Part shown: in pieces, positions 36,032 through 45,450 of the stretch
How positions within the stretch are numbered: the stretch's first letter is position 1
Layout of the letters: each line of letters starts with the position of its first letter
From: Cyclobacteriaceae bacterium
GTDB lineage: Bacteria > Bacteroidota > Bacteroidia > Cytophagales > Cyclobacteriaceae
Reading direction: 5' to 3'
Length of the DNA stretch: 64,000 nucleotides
Assembly (NCBI GenBank): GCA_028285445.1
Contig: JANQPQ010000016.1
Location: 1-64,000 of the forward strand
Program-made: the position numbers and the translations under genes
Notes under the pieces: model-generated
What the model was told of the DNA's origin: nothing
Seen by the model: the letters and a program-made list of their open reading frames with translations, nothing else
Databases searched by the model: none

Positions 36032-37109
36032 TTATTGCTGCATAAGGTAGGCCTTGATGTACTCATCGATATCTCCATCCAGGACATTCTGAACATCAGA
36101 TCGCTCTACACTTGTTCTGTTATCCTTGACTAATTTATAGGGGTGCAGTACATAATTCCGGATTTGAGAACCGAAATCAATCTTCTTTTTAGTACTCTCT
36201 ATTTTGTCTCTTTCTTCATTTCGCTTTTGAATCTCCCGCTGATATAGCTGAGATTTCAAAAGCTTGAGAGCCTTATCCTTATTCTGCAGCTGCGATCTCT
36301 CTTGTTGGCATTCTATTACAATTTCTGAAGGGCCATGACGCAAGCGAACAGCTGTCTCTACCTTATTTACATTTTGTCCTCCTGCTCCCCCAGATCGAAA
36401 TGTTTCCCAGGTTATATCGGCAGGATTGATCTCAATCTTAATGGTATCGTCTACTACCGGATAGACAAATACCGAAGCGAAGGAAGTATGTCTTCTCGCG
36501 CCAGAATCAAATGGCGAAATTCTAACCAGGCGATGTACGCCTATTTCAGATTTTAAATATCCATAAGCGAAATCGCCTTCAATTTCCAAAGTTGCAGATT
36601 TAATGCCGGCTGTATCGCCTGGCTGATGGTTTACCTGCTTCACCTTGTAGTCATGCTTCTCGCCCCACATAATGTACATACGTAGCAACATCTCGGCCCA
36701 ATCCTGGCTTTCTGTGCCACCCGCACCAGGATTAATCTCCAACACCGCGCTGAGTTGATCTTCTTCTTCGCTCAACATCTTCTTGAACTCCAGATCTTCT
36801 AGTGCCTTTAGAACTTTCTGAAATTCGCCGTCTACTTCCTGCTCCTCCACTTCGCCGGCCTCATAGAATTCGTACAATGTTTCTACATCTTCAAATAGCC
36901 GATTGAGGCTATCAAAGCTGTCTGTCCAGACTTTCTTAGACTTAATTGATTTTAGCAGTTTTTCAGCCTCCTTGGGGTCATTCCAGAAATCGGCCTGGGT
37001 AGTTTCTTCCTCCTGTTTTGCAATTTCCTCTTGCTTGGCATCGTAGTCAAAGATACCCCCTCAAGGACGTTACCCTGTCCTTCACGTCTTTCAATTGATC
37101 TGCTGTCAT
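36032..37109 (-). CDS. prfB: Peptide chain release factor 2, with programmed +1 frameshift
   Basis: Class I release factor that reads UGA and UAA. The zero frame starts at the ATG at 37109 and reads 20 codons to an in-frame UGA (37049-37047). A +1 shift at CUU-UGA-C carries translation into the frame that ends at 36032, giving 358 aa. The tripeptide SPF (about 198-200, stop-codon recognition) and GGQ (about 243-245, peptide release) are both present, in RISPFDSG and SGGAGGQNV. An annotation starting at 36877 would lose the first 77 residues. The gene is transcribed alone, converging on the small lipoprotein gene. Confidence 0.95.
37046..37061 (-). other. prfB autoregulatory +1 frameshift site
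   Basis: The minus strand reads AGGGGGTATCTTTGAC: an internal Shine-Dalgarno-like AGGGGG, three bases, the slippery CUU, the UGA stop and the C that weakens it. To my recollection this is base-for-base the E. coli prfB site. When RF2 is scarce the ribosome pauses at UGA and slips +1, so RF2 controls its own level. Confidence 0.95.
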
Positions 37110-37154
37110 TGCCTGCTGTTAATGTTGGCAAATGTTAATATAAATCGGGAATTA

Positions 37155-37655
37155 TCAAATATCCACAAGCCGTAGTCGCCAGTTCCTCTTCAATTTGACT
37201 CTTCGTTTTTTTAGCACAAGGGGAAGAGCTCCAAGGCCTACCAATACCGACGAAGTTCTTAGCACGTTATCATTGATGCTCAGCTTATTTCCGTTGATGA
37301 CAGAATTATTGAACTGATCAAGTAGAAAATATCCCGCACCCCCCAATAGGAGAAAAGGTGAAAACTTGGAGGCGTCAACTCCTCTTCGGGGTTTCCTGCC
37401 AATATTAACGGCCTCAATCTGCTCGAATGAATAAAATCCAAACCCAAAAGCGATCACGTTCGTTTCCAGCTGTGTTATAACGTCGGTTCTATAAAAATCT
37501 TCGGTTTTAAGTTTATAAGTAATTTCCTGCCCTACCTGGTATTCATATCTCTTGCGAGTACCCAGCTTTTCTACCACCAAGTACTTTTGCGAAAATGCAG
37601 AATATGGCAATAGCAACGCTGTTGCTACTAACAAGACAAGTTGCTTGCTAAACAT
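37155..37655 (-). CDS. Exported protein of unknown function
   Basis: A 166-aa protein with a signal peptide ending in SAFSQ (about 22). The first part (YLVVEKLGTRKRYEYQVGQEITYKL) looks like a small beta domain. A hydrophobic pair of segments follows (about 100-112 and 134-150), and the C-terminus is very basic (KKRRVKLKRNWRLR). No family is recognised. It lies between the DUF885 gene (25 nt upstream) and prfB (45 nt downstream), all on the minus strand. Confidence 0.7.
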   Translation of the reverse strand: MFSKQLVLLVATALLLPYSAFSQKYLVVEKLGTRKRYEYQVGQEITYKLKTEDFYRTDVITQLETNVIAFGFGFYSFEQIEAVNIGRKPRRGVDASKFSPFLLLGGAGYFLLDQFNNSVINGNKLSINDNVLRTSSVLVGLGALPLVLKKRRVKLKRNWRLRLVDI

Positions 37656-37680
37656 TTAGTTGAGGACAATTGTGTTGTAT

Positions 37681-39513
37681 CTACTCAGATGATGTACTCT
37701 GCTCTTCTACCCAGTCGTTTATTACTTTCTCCAATACGTTTAGCGGAATAGCACCATTCTTTAGTACCACATCATGAAATTGACGAACGTCAAAGTCATC
37801 GCCGAGCTGTTGTTCTGCAATGCCACGCAATTCCTGTATTTTCAGCATGCCGATTTTGTAGGCAGTCGCTTGACCAGCAATTACAATATGCCTCTCCACC
37901 ATCCGCTCGGTCTCTCGGTCGCTGCCAGGGGTATTGGTTCGATAATAGTCGATACCCTGTTCACGTGTCCATTGCTTGCTATGGATGCCAGTATCTACAA
38001 CCAGGCGGCAGGCTCTCCAAAGTTCCATTGCTAGCCGCCCGAAATCGGAATAGGGGTCTTCATAAAGACCCATCTCTTTAGGAATATACTCCGTGTACAA
38101 TCCCCAACCTTCGATGTAGGCAGTGTATCCACCAAACTTTCTAAACTTGGGAATTCCCTCCAATTCCTGTGCAATAGCTATTTGCATGTGGTGTCCTGGA
38201 ATACCCTCGTGGTAGGCAAGCGCCTCCATTTCATACTTTGGCATGTTGCGGGAATCATAGAGGTTGGCATAGTAAATTCCCGGCCGGGAACCATCAGGCG
38301 CTGGCCTGTTGTAGAACGCCTTGCCAGCAGATTTTTCCCTGAAAGCCTCTACCCTCTTTACAATCATTTCTGCTTGAGGCTTTCTTATGAAAAGCTCGTC
38401 GAGACGATCACGCATGTTGTTAATTATCTCCGTCGCTCTTGCCATGTATTCCTCTTTACCTTCATCGGTATTGGGGTAATAGAATTGTTCGTCGGTTTGC
38501 ATGAATTTGAAGAATTCCTGCAAGGTGCCTTCAAATCCCACTTTCTCCATAATGCCTTGCATTTGGCCATGGATACGCTCTACTTCAGCCAAACCTATTT
38601 CGTGAATTTCATCAGCTGACAATTCGGTGGTAGTTGTGTTACGAAGGGCATTATCATAATATTTGTCGCCTTGAGGAAATTTCCAGACACCGTCATCAGC
38701 TGTAGCCCGCGCTTCCTGGTCTTGGAGAAAACCGATCAATTTGTCATAGGCAGGTTTCAGGTAATTGGTTAAGGCCTCCGAAGCTTGTTGTTTGAGGGCA
38801 TCTTTTTCAGCTGCTTCTATCTGCAAAGCATCTACTTTGCTATTAAAATCAGCAAAAAGTGCGCTTGACCTACCGCCATCAAAGGGGGCACCGCTAATAA
38901 TGTTGCGGGAATCATCAAGTACACGTGGAAACACAAACTTTGGTGGCACTATACCCTTTTCTTCCCTGATTTTCAAGTTCTCAATCAACTGGTCGAAAAG
39001 CGGGCCCGTACCTTCTATCCGCTTAATGTAAGCCTCGGCATCACCTTGGTTAGTGATTCGATGCATATTTATAAGGAATGAAGGGATGTTTGAATGTAGG
39101 CCAAACATCTGGTTTATAGGATAGTTGTGAAAGCGGAATTGAAAATTTCGTATGTCGTCTTCCGCATTTATTACAAATAGATCATAACTGATCTTGGTTT
39201 GATCGTCCAGTAAATCATAGTTAATGGAGTCGGTAAGCCACTGTAATTTTTGTTTAGTTATCTCCAACTCTTCCTGGTCATTCTCATCAGATATATCATC
39301 CCATTTGTCATAGTCTGTCTTCATGCCCAGTTGAGTCTGAAACATTGGGCTTCTACTTACCTGCTCGTCAAAAACATTTTCAAAAAACTCGTTGGCTCTG
39401 GCTGACTCTGCCGCTATTTCGTCAGCAGAAGGGTTGGCCGTTTCGTCTGCTGGAGCGCATCCAATTAGTATAGCTGTAACAAATAGAAATGGTGCGTAAT
39501 TCAAGAGCTTCAT
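37681..39513 (-). CDS. DUF885-family peptidase-like lipoprotein
   Basis: A 610-aa protein with a lipoprotein signal (LIGC, Cys16). It matches DUF885, a family I recall as related to zinc carboxypeptidases. The motif AYHEGIPGHHMQIA carries the conserved HExxxxHH histidines and glutamate, and GWGLYTEYIPKEMG follows as expected. Family members degrade peptides, but the substrate here is unknown. The ATG at 39513 starts the signal peptide; the GTG at 39543 would start inside the ilvE terminator hairpin. It lies downstream of that terminator, so it should have its own promoter. Confidence 0.86.
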   Translation of the reverse strand: MKLLNYAPFLFVTAILIGCAPADETANPSADEIAAESARANEFFENVFDEQVSRSPMFQTQLGMKTDYDKWDDISDENDQEELEITKQKLQWLTDSINYDLLDDQTKISYDLFVINAEDDIRNFQFRFHNYPINQMFGLHSNIPSFLINMHRITNQGDAEAYIKRIEGTGPLFDQLIENLKIREEKGIVPPKFVFPRVLDDSRNIISGAPFDGGRSSALFADFNSKVDALQIEAAEKDALKQQASEALTNYLKPAYDKLIGFLQDQEARATADDGVWKFPQGDKYYDNALRNTTTTELSADEIHEIGLAEVERIHGQMQGIMEKVGFEGTLQEFFKFMQTDEQFYYPNTDEGKEEYMARATEIINNMRDRLDELFIRKPQAEMIVKRVEAFREKSAGKAFYNRPAPDGSRPGIYYANLYDSRNMPKYEMEALAYHEGIPGHHMQIAIAQELEGIPKFRKFGGYTAYIEGWGLYTEYIPKEMGLYEDPYSDFGRLAMELWRACRLVVDTGIHSKQWTREQGIDYYRTNTPGSDRETERMVERHIVIAGQATAYKIGMLKIQELRGIAEQQLGDDFDVRQFHDVVLKNGAIPLNVLEKVINDWVEEQSTSSE

Positions 39514-39531
39514 TTGTATTAGTTTTAGTAT

Positions 39532-39559
39532 AAAAAAATCCACCTGAGTAGGTGGATTT
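39532..39559 (-). terminator. Rho-independent terminator of ilvE
   Basis: Perfect 10-bp stem AAATCCACCT (39536-39545) with AGGTGGATTT (39550-39559), loop GAGT, followed on the minus strand by a run of seven T. It starts 22 nt past the ilvE stop codon and separates ilvE from the DUF885 gene. Confidence 0.9.
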
Positions 39560-39580
39560 GGTTATAGAATATGTTGTTTA

Positions 39581-40645
39581 TTAAACCGTGTGAATCCAGT
39601 TAAATCTATCTTCTATCACTCCGGTTTTGATGTCGTCGAGTTCCTGTAGCATTCGCCTAGAAAATTCCCTCTCCTCTACTGGCGGCAAGTAGTAGTCTTG
39701 GCCTTCGTATCCAATTAGCTCGATATTGGCAATTGTCGCCGCTGTTCCTGCCCCAAATGCTTCTTTCAAAGTGCCATCTTTTAGTGCAGAGGCAATCTCT
39801 TCCACAGATACCTGTCGCTCTTCCACATTCATGCCCCAATCCCTGGCTATTGTTAGTACACTATCTCTTGTAATACCTGCCAAGATGCTGTCGCTAAGTG
39901 CTGGAGTTACCAGTGTATCACCTATTACGAACATGATGTTCATGGTGCCGGACTCTTCAATGTACTTGTGCTCTGTTCCGTCGGTCCACACCAGCTGGTG
40001 GTAGCCCTGGTCTTGAGCAAGCTTGGCAGGATACAGTGAGCCGGCATAATTACCAGCAGCTTTTGCTGCCCCTGTACCTCCGCGAGCGGCGCGGGTAAAT
40101 TCTGTTTCAATTTTCACCTTCACCGGGGCGGAGTAATATGCGCCAACAGGGCAGGTGATAATCATGAACTTATAATTGGAAGAAGGCCGAATACCTATGT
40201 ACTCATCAGTTGCGAACATAAAAGGTCTGATGTATAGTGCTGTACCAGGTCTATCTGGCACCCAGCGGCTATCGAAGCGAATTAGCTCTTCCAGGGCCCC
40301 CATAAATAGCTCCTCGGGAATATCCGGCATGCACATTCTTGCCGCCGACCTATTCATTCGGTTAAAATTATCGGTGGGCCTAAATATTCGAATCTCACCG
40401 GAAGCGCTCCTATAGGCCTTGAGTCCCTCAAAAATTGATTGCCCGTAATGAATAGTTGTATTTGCTGGACTTAAACGAAGATATCCATAAGGGAGAATTC
40501 GGAAATCTTGCCACTCATTTTCCTGATAATCTGCCATGAACATGTGATCAGAGTAGATCCTGGCAAAGGCAATATTATCAAAATCAACATCACTAAATTG
40601 GGAGTCTAAATTCTCGGTTATTTGAATATCAAGCGTTTCAATCAT
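39581..40645 (-). CDS. ilvE: Branched-chain amino acid aminotransferase
   Basis: PLP-dependent class IV transaminase that interconverts valine, leucine and isoleucine with their keto acids. Motifs include HYGQSIFEGLKAYRS near the start, the PLP-lysine region GNYAGSLYPAKLAQ and EESGTMNIMF followed by ILAGITRDSVL. Length is 354 aa, nearer the long eukaryote-like BCAT type than the about 309-aa E. coli enzyme. It is monocistronic, with its own downstream terminator. No other branched-chain gene is near. Confidence 0.95.
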   Translation of the reverse strand: MIETLDIQITENLDSQFSDVDFDNIAFARIYSDHMFMADYQENEWQDFRILPYGYLRLSPANTTIHYGQSIFEGLKAYRSASGEIRIFRPTDNFNRMNRSAARMCMPDIPEELFMGALEELIRFDSRWVPDRPGTALYIRPFMFATDEYIGIRPSSNYKFMIITCPVGAYYSAPVKVKIETEFTRAARGGTGAAKAAGNYAGSLYPAKLAQDQGYHQLVWTDGTEHKYIEESGTMNIMFVIGDTLVTPALSDSILAGITRDSVLTIARDWGMNVEERQVSVEEIASALKDGTLKEAFGAGTAATIANIELIGYEGQDYYLPPVEEREFSRRMLQELDDIKTGVIEDRFNWIHTV

Positions 40646-40722
40646 GATTGGTTGTTATTGCGTTTTAAAATTCTGAGGGGTTTCGAAAATAGCAAAAAAT
40701 CAGCTCTTTTGAAAGCCCCAAT

Positions 40723-41274
40723 CTAGTTGATCCTGGCCTGCCATGGAGTATCATCCACACCTAATTCCTGGCCAATTTTACGGGCTAAAACGAATAGATA
40801 ATCCGATAGCCTGTTCAGATACTTAACAATTTTCTCGTCGATTGGTTCCTGCTGATCAAGAGCAATAACCCAGCGCTCAGCTCTGCGACACACGCACCTG
40901 GCGATATGGGTATGTGATACAGCTGTGTGGCCTCCGGGCAGGATGAAGCTTTTCATTTCTGGAAGCTCCTCGTTCATTTTATCGATTTCCCGCTCTAACA
41001 ACTCCACATCATCATCGAGAATTTCGGGTAGGTTGATCTTAGTTTCTTTTGACTCTACTGCTAAGTGAGAGCCAATACTAAATAGGCGATCCTGTATTTC
41101 TTTTAGAACATCTCCTCTATTCTGATTGGCCTCCAAATCTCGTAGTAACCCTATGTAGGAATTTAACTCATCTACAGTACCGTAAGCATGAATCCGGGTC
41201 TCAGATTTGAGCAATCTGCTGCCTCCGAGGAGGGAAGTAGTTCCTTTGTCGCCGGTTTTGGTGTAAATCTTCAT
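40723..41274 (-). CDS. PduO-type cob(I)alamin adenosyltransferase
   Basis: ATP:corrinoid adenosyltransferase of 183 aa that forms adenosylcobalamin. The N-terminus [17 protein letters not shown] is the family's ATP-binding signature, and the ending [13 protein letters not shown]...[14 protein letters not shown] is the conserved catalytic and dimer region. Its ATG overlaps the stop of the upstream ABC ATPase by 4 bp (ATGA), so the two are translated together. No cobalamin riboswitch is visible upstream. Confidence 0.94.
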   Translation of the reverse strand: MKIYTKTGDKGTTSLLGGSRLLKSETRIHAYGTVDELNSYIGLLRDLEANQNRGDVLKEIQDRLFSIGSHLAVESKETKINLPEILDDDVELLEREIDKMNEELPEMKSFILPGGHTAVSHTHIARCVCRRAERWVIALDQQEPIDEKIVKYLNRLSDYLFVLARKIGQELGVDDTPWQARIN

Positions 41275-41993
41275 TCGGAGGCCTCCACTTTGGCAGGCTT
41301 ACGAACATTTTCATTAATCACATCTTGCTCCACGAGGCCATCTCGCAACCTAACTATGCGGTGGGCGTAATGTGCGATGTCATCTTCATGAGTTACCATG
41401 ATAATCGTGTTGCCCTTATCATGGAGTTCCTGAAAGAGATCCATGATATCGTAGGAGGTCTTACTGTCAAGATTACCAGTTGGTTCATCTGCAAGAATAA
41501 TACTAGGGTCATTTACCAGAGCCCGAGCGATGGCCACCCTTTGCCTCTGGCCTCCGGACAGTTCATTCGGTTTGTGCTTCGCCCTGTCTCCGAGGCCTAC
41601 ACTTTCAAGCGCTTCCAGAGCCTTATCATCCCGATCGCTTTTGCCATAACCGGCGTAAATCAATGGTAGAGCCACATTCTCCAAAGCAGATGCCCTGGGA
41701 AGAAGGTTGAATGTCTGAAATACGAAACCAATCTCCTTATTTCTGATCTCGGCCAATTCATTTTCGGTTAGATCACTAACATCATTGTTGTTGAGAATAT
41801 AGGTACCGGAAGACGGGGTATCCAGGCAACCTATAATATTCATTAAAGTGGATTTGCCGGAACCGGAAGGTCCCATAAATGCCACGTATTCGCCTTGATC
41901 AATCTGGATTGTGATAGTTTGCAGTGCCTTAATAATCTCACTTCCCATCTTGTAGGTACGTGCAATATCCTTTGTTTCAATTATTCTGCCCAT
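41271..41993 (-). CDS. ABC transporter ATP-binding protein, LolD/MacB type
   Basis: A 240-aa nucleotide-binding subunit: Walker [10 protein letters not shown] at 41-49, signature [15 protein letters not shown], Walker [12 protein letters not shown] and H-loop IMVTHEDD. The PTGNLDSKT and short length fit the LolD/MacB/FtsE group, which couples to FtsX-like permeases. No permease is adjacent, so the partner is unknown. It overlaps the adenosyltransferase by 4 bp. A possible -7 element TATTTTTG (42018-42011) lies upstream without a -33 box. Confidence 0.92.
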   Translation of the reverse strand: MGRIIETKDIARTYKMGSEIIKALQTITIQIDQGEYVAFMGPSGSGKSTLMNIIGCLDTPSSGTYILNNNDVSDLTENELAEIRNKEIGFVFQTFNLLPRASALENVALPLIYAGYGKSDRDDKALEALESVGLGDRAKHKPNELSGGQRQRVAIARALVNDPSIILADEPTGNLDSKTSYDIMDLFQELHDKGNTIIMVTHEDDIAHYAHRIVRLRDGLVEQDVINENVRKPAKVEASE

Positions 41994-42125
41994 AGTAGTG
42001 CGTAGAGTTCCAAAAATAATTCAAAATGGCGAGAAGTAGGGCTCAAATATTCGGCGTTTGCTGGAGTGTTGCCAGCCAATTTACTTGAACGGGTATTATT
42101 GGCCCTCAGTTGCTTATACGGTAAA

Positions 42126-45100
42126 TCAGTCTTCTATTGACCACACTTCTGTTTCTTCTTCCACCTGCAGATATTCATTACGAAAGGCTTCATATTCATC
42201 CTCACTGACCAAAGATGATATTTCTTCCAAAGTACTTTCAGCATAATTTGCTAACCCCACCCTGAGGCTCTGTAACGAGTAGGCCTTCAATAACTCCGGA
42301 GAGTTCTTGTTGGTTTGCACGGCCTCCACAAGAATATCATAGGATTTGTCAGGTTGATCATTTATTTGGAAGAAGTTAGCAGCCGCAATAATCTCTGCAT
42401 TTAGAAATGGGTTTGCTCTGCCAACCAGGTTGAAGTACTCTGCTGCTGCGGTTGTGTCCTTGTCATATTCAGCTCTTTTCGCTTTGATAAACCACTCGGT
42501 TGTTTTGGGAATTGAGTTAGGATACTGCTCGTTTAAGGCATTATAGCTATTCTCCATCGACAACAGGTCTTCCCCGTAGACCATTAACCTGAGCTGATGG
42601 TTTTGAATATCGATGTAGAGCTCCTCATTGGCAACATTAAGTCCGTTTAAAGCAGCGAAGGCCTCCAGGGACTTCTCGAGCTTGTTTTGTCTCAAGTAGT
42701 ATTTCGAAATATCAAGAATAGCTTTTGCCTGGAAAGACTCATTTTCCATAGACTCAACAAAAGCCCATATATTTTCTTGCTCATACAAATCCTCCCTAAA
42801 TCGAACCAATTGATACTTTGCAATGTCATCACGATTTTGAAATGCATCCAGACTATTAGCCTCAATAATTTCCAGCATTAAGGTGCTAGTCTCGTTGGTA
42901 TTTTCGTTTGAATTTAGCTCCAGCCAAGATTCAGCCGAAGAAGTTGCTGAGGCTTCCATTTCGGAAATTGCCTGGTTGAATTTGGCCCGGGGAATAGCAT
43001 GAGCAGCACGAGCGAAATATGCTGCGGCCTCCTCATATGCCTCGTTCTCAAGCGACCAAAGGCCAAGAATGTTAAAATAGTATGCTGCCCGAACCAGGTT
43101 AGACTCCGCCAGGAAATTCATTAACTGAAAAGCCTCAGAAATGCGCTCATTTTCATATAAGGCTACAGCCGCCATATACTGCAATGATTCCCGGTACGCG
43201 TAGTTTGGTTCGTGATTGGCATAGGCCAAAATTGTATTTATTACAGTAGTATCATAGGTACCAATCCGATTAAATACATAATTGGCTAAATAAGCGGAAG
43301 AATTGCGATTTAGCAGGGAATCTTCAAATATCAGTGGCACTCCCTCCAATTGGCTACTGTTCTGGTTACTCACAACCAATAAGTTCGACAAAGACGCCGG
43401 TGAGTTTTCGTTTCTTGGTAAAGCGGCCAGTTCCGTAGATTCAAGGCTGATGTTATTCCTGGCCAGGATACCCACATAATTCACATTGGCAATTGTATTT
43501 GTGCCATCTGCCAGCTTCGACATATTGAACATCAGAAGGGCAGAATCCAGTACATCAGTTTTAGAATATATCAGCCCCAGATTGTTGGTAATGTGGCCAC
43601 TCAGGGGAAACTCCTCCTTGGCATCAGAAAGTGTAAAAAGAGCATCGAAGAACCTGTTATTCTTAAGGTAAATGTTGGAAAGATTAACGTAGGCGTATTC
43701 CGTTGGCCTTTTCGCTATTGATTTTTGGTAATAGACAGCCGCGGTTACTAAATCGTTTTGTGACTCTGCCAGGGAAGCTAGCGCATAATTAGAGCGATGA
43801 TTATTGAAGCCGTAATCGCTACCTAGTTTATAATATTGCTCTGCCACGTAGAGATCCTCATTAGCAGTGTAAAGGTCGCCGATGCCGTTGTAGTATCCTG
43901 AAATTGAGTGGTAAATAGGCACCTGCACATTTTCCTTCAAGATCATGGCTGTTACAGCAATAAGCCCGGCAAAGCGGAAGGTAAAGTAAGGCATCGTCTT
44001 GGGCTGATAAACCACTTTGTAGACCTGGAGATTCATCAATAGCGGGGGAATGAAATTAGAAATGATGTATATGAAGAACATCAACCCGAAACCCAGATGA
44101 CTGTAAATGATTAGGTCCCTTACTACTTTTAAGACCGGGTCGTTGGCCGAAGCGTGGAAATAAGCTATGGTAGCGAAACTCCAGATTGCTACTGCCAGGT
44201 ATATTATTGCCGCCGAAGGCTTGAATGGCATAACCTTCTCAAATACTTGGCTACGTGTTATCAAACCCCAAATACCAACTATAGAAGACACCAACAGTAG
44301 TAGATAAGGGTTGATATAGTAAAAGTCCCATGAGATGATCTTTGTCTCAAAAAGATATAGTAACAATACATTGATGAGATAAAAGCCAGTTACCAGGGAG
44401 AAGTGCCTTAGGCTGAATTTGCTAGTAGCATTATTGTTAGCGGTTATGATATATAAGAAGCCATTAACGATCTCATGGGAGATCATCAATATAAATGCCA
44501 GTGTTATTATTAATGACCCAAAGATGCCATAGTTGGCTATATAGAGAAAAGGCTTACCTACTTCGGCTAGCATCGAAACCGCAATAGCAAAAATTATTGT
44601 AATAAGCGAAAATGTTAACAGTCGATATCTCAGCCCTAACCCTGGCTTTATGGCATGGAAATAATAGCTGGCAGGGATATAAAGTAAAAAGGTAATGATT
44701 AGTGGCACCTTGTCGATGCGCCCGGCCAAATACAACTGTTCCAGCTTCAGATTAACCAGAAATAAGATAAAAAGCCCCATCCCCACTATATACCAAAACC
44801 GCTTTAAGCCAGTAATTACCGACAAGCAAACCACTAAGGAAATTCCTACCAGGGCCATGAATAGGTAGGCAGCAGTTTCGTTTACTCTCAGCAAAGATCC
44901 ACGAAATTGCTGCGAAACTATGTAATTCTCCGCCGACTGGGTGAATGAGAATAGCCCCTTTGTGAAAGTATCAACCGGCACTTCTACCCTTTCACGAAAG
45001 CTCTCAACTTCCCAATCGATTACAAACTCCGATCCTTTGAAAATACCTACAGTAAGAAACCCTATGGTAATAAGCAGCAAAACCAGCAGGCCCCAATAGA

Positions 45101-45149
45101 TTGCCCGTGATTCGGTTGGCCATGTACGCCAAAAAAATAATTGCTGCAT
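42126..45149 (-). CDS. Large membrane protein with C-terminal TPR domain
   Basis: A 1007-aa protein. The first about 410 residues hold about eleven hydrophobic helices; the rest is a tandem tetratricopeptide solenoid, e.g. ADLYTANEDLYVAEQYYKLG and AAVYYQKSIAKRPTEYAYVNLSNI. No catalytic motif was seen. The layout resembles O-antigen-ligase-like or other membrane-plus-TPR proteins, but I see none of the ligase residues and do not assign one. It follows gatC by 10 nt at the end of the M42-plsC-gatC run, probably in the same transcript. Confidence 0.8.
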   Translation of the reverse strand: MQQLFFWRTWPTESRAIYWGLLVLLLITIGFLTVGIFKGSEFVIDWEVESFRERVEVPVDTFTKGLFSFTQSAENYIVSQQFRGSLLRVNETAAYLFMALVGISLVVCLSVITGLKRFWYIVGMGLFILFLVNLKLEQLYLAGRIDKVPLIITFLLYIPASYYFHAIKPGLGLRYRLLTFSLITIIFAIAVSMLAEVGKPFLYIANYGIFGSLIITLAFILMISHEIVNGFLYIITANNNATSKFSLRHFSLVTGFYLINVLLLYLFETKIISWDFYYINPYLLLLVSSIVGIWGLITRSQVFEKVMPFKPSAAIIYLAVAIWSFATIAYFHASANDPVLKVVRDLIIYSHLGFGLMFFIYIISNFIPPLLMNLQVYKVVYQPKTMPYFTFRFAGLIAVTAMILKENVQVPIYHSISGYYNGIGDLYTANEDLYVAEQYYKLGSDYGFNNHRSNYALASLAESQNDLVTAAVYYQKSIAKRPTEYAYVNLSNIYLKNNRFFDALFTLSDAKEEFPLSGHITNNLGLIYSKTDVLDSALLMFNMSKLADGTNTIANVNYVGILARNNISLESTELAALPRNENSPASLSNLLVVSNQNSSQLEGVPLIFEDSLLNRNSSAYLANYVFNRIGTYDTTVINTILAYANHEPNYAYRESLQYMAAVALYENERISEAFQLMNFLAESNLVRAAYYFNILGLWSLENEAYEEAAAYFARAAHAIPRAKFNQAISEMEASATSSAESWLELNSNENTNETSTLMLEIIEANSLDAFQNRDDIAKYQLVRFREDLYEQENIWAFVESMENESFQAKAILDISKYYLRQNKLEKSLEAFAALNGLNVANEELYIDIQNHQLRLMVYGEDLLSMENSYNALNEQYPNSIPKTTEWFIKAKRAEYDKDTTAAAEYFNLVGRANPFLNAEIIAAANFFQINDQPDKSYDILVEAVQTNKNSPELLKAYSLQSLRVGLANYAESTLEEISSLVSEDEYEAFRNEYLQVEEETEVWSIED

Positions 45150-45159
45150 GCTTTGGGGC

Positions 45160-45450
45160 TTAGTCTTGTGGGATCACCTTTGGCACCAAGAAATATTTAC
45201 CATCGGCATCAGGTGCGTTACCAAGAGCCAACGCTCTATCAAGGTGCACGCCTACTTTGTCTTGCCTGGCAACGCTCTGCTCAATGGAAAGATAAACCAG
45301 TGGTTCCACGCCGTCAGTATCAACTTCCTTCAGCTTTTCCATCCAGCTCAAAACTTTAGTTAAATCTGCCGAAACCTGATCTTCGTCTCCTTCAATCTTC
45401 AGCTTTGCCAACTTCGCAACTTTCAGCAATAGCTCCTTATCTACTTGCAT
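45160..45450 (-). CDS. gatC: Aspartyl/glutamyl-tRNA(Asn/Gln) amidotransferase subunit C
   Basis: A 96-aa subunit of GatCAB, which amidates mischarged Glu-tRNA(Gln) or Asp-tRNA(Asn). VAKLAKLKI opens the family's helix and LSWMEKLKEVDTDGVEPLVY is the conserved belt that stabilises GatA. gatA and gatB are not in the window, which is common. Its first 14 bp overlap the end of plsC. Confidence 0.9.
   Translation of the reverse strand: MQVDKELLLKVAKLAKLKIEGDEDQVSADLTKVLSWMEKLKEVDTDGVEPLVYLSIEQSVARQDKVGVHLDRALALGNAPDADGKYFLVPKVIPQD

Noticed and set aside
36878-37109. Possible pseudogenisation of prfB by an in-frame stop
   Set aside because: The UGA lies in the canonical AGGGGG-TAT-CTT-TGA-C programmed frameshift site and the +1 frame continues into intact RF2.
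40646-40722. Promoter between the adenosyltransferase and ilvE genes (TTTC-N19-TATTTTCG)
   Set aside because: Both boxes deviate from consensus, so it was not listed although ilvE must have a promoter near here.
40723-42125. Cobalamin riboswitch upstream of the adenosyltransferase unit
   Set aside because: The 132-bp leader region (41994-42125) is too short and lacks a recognisable B12 box.
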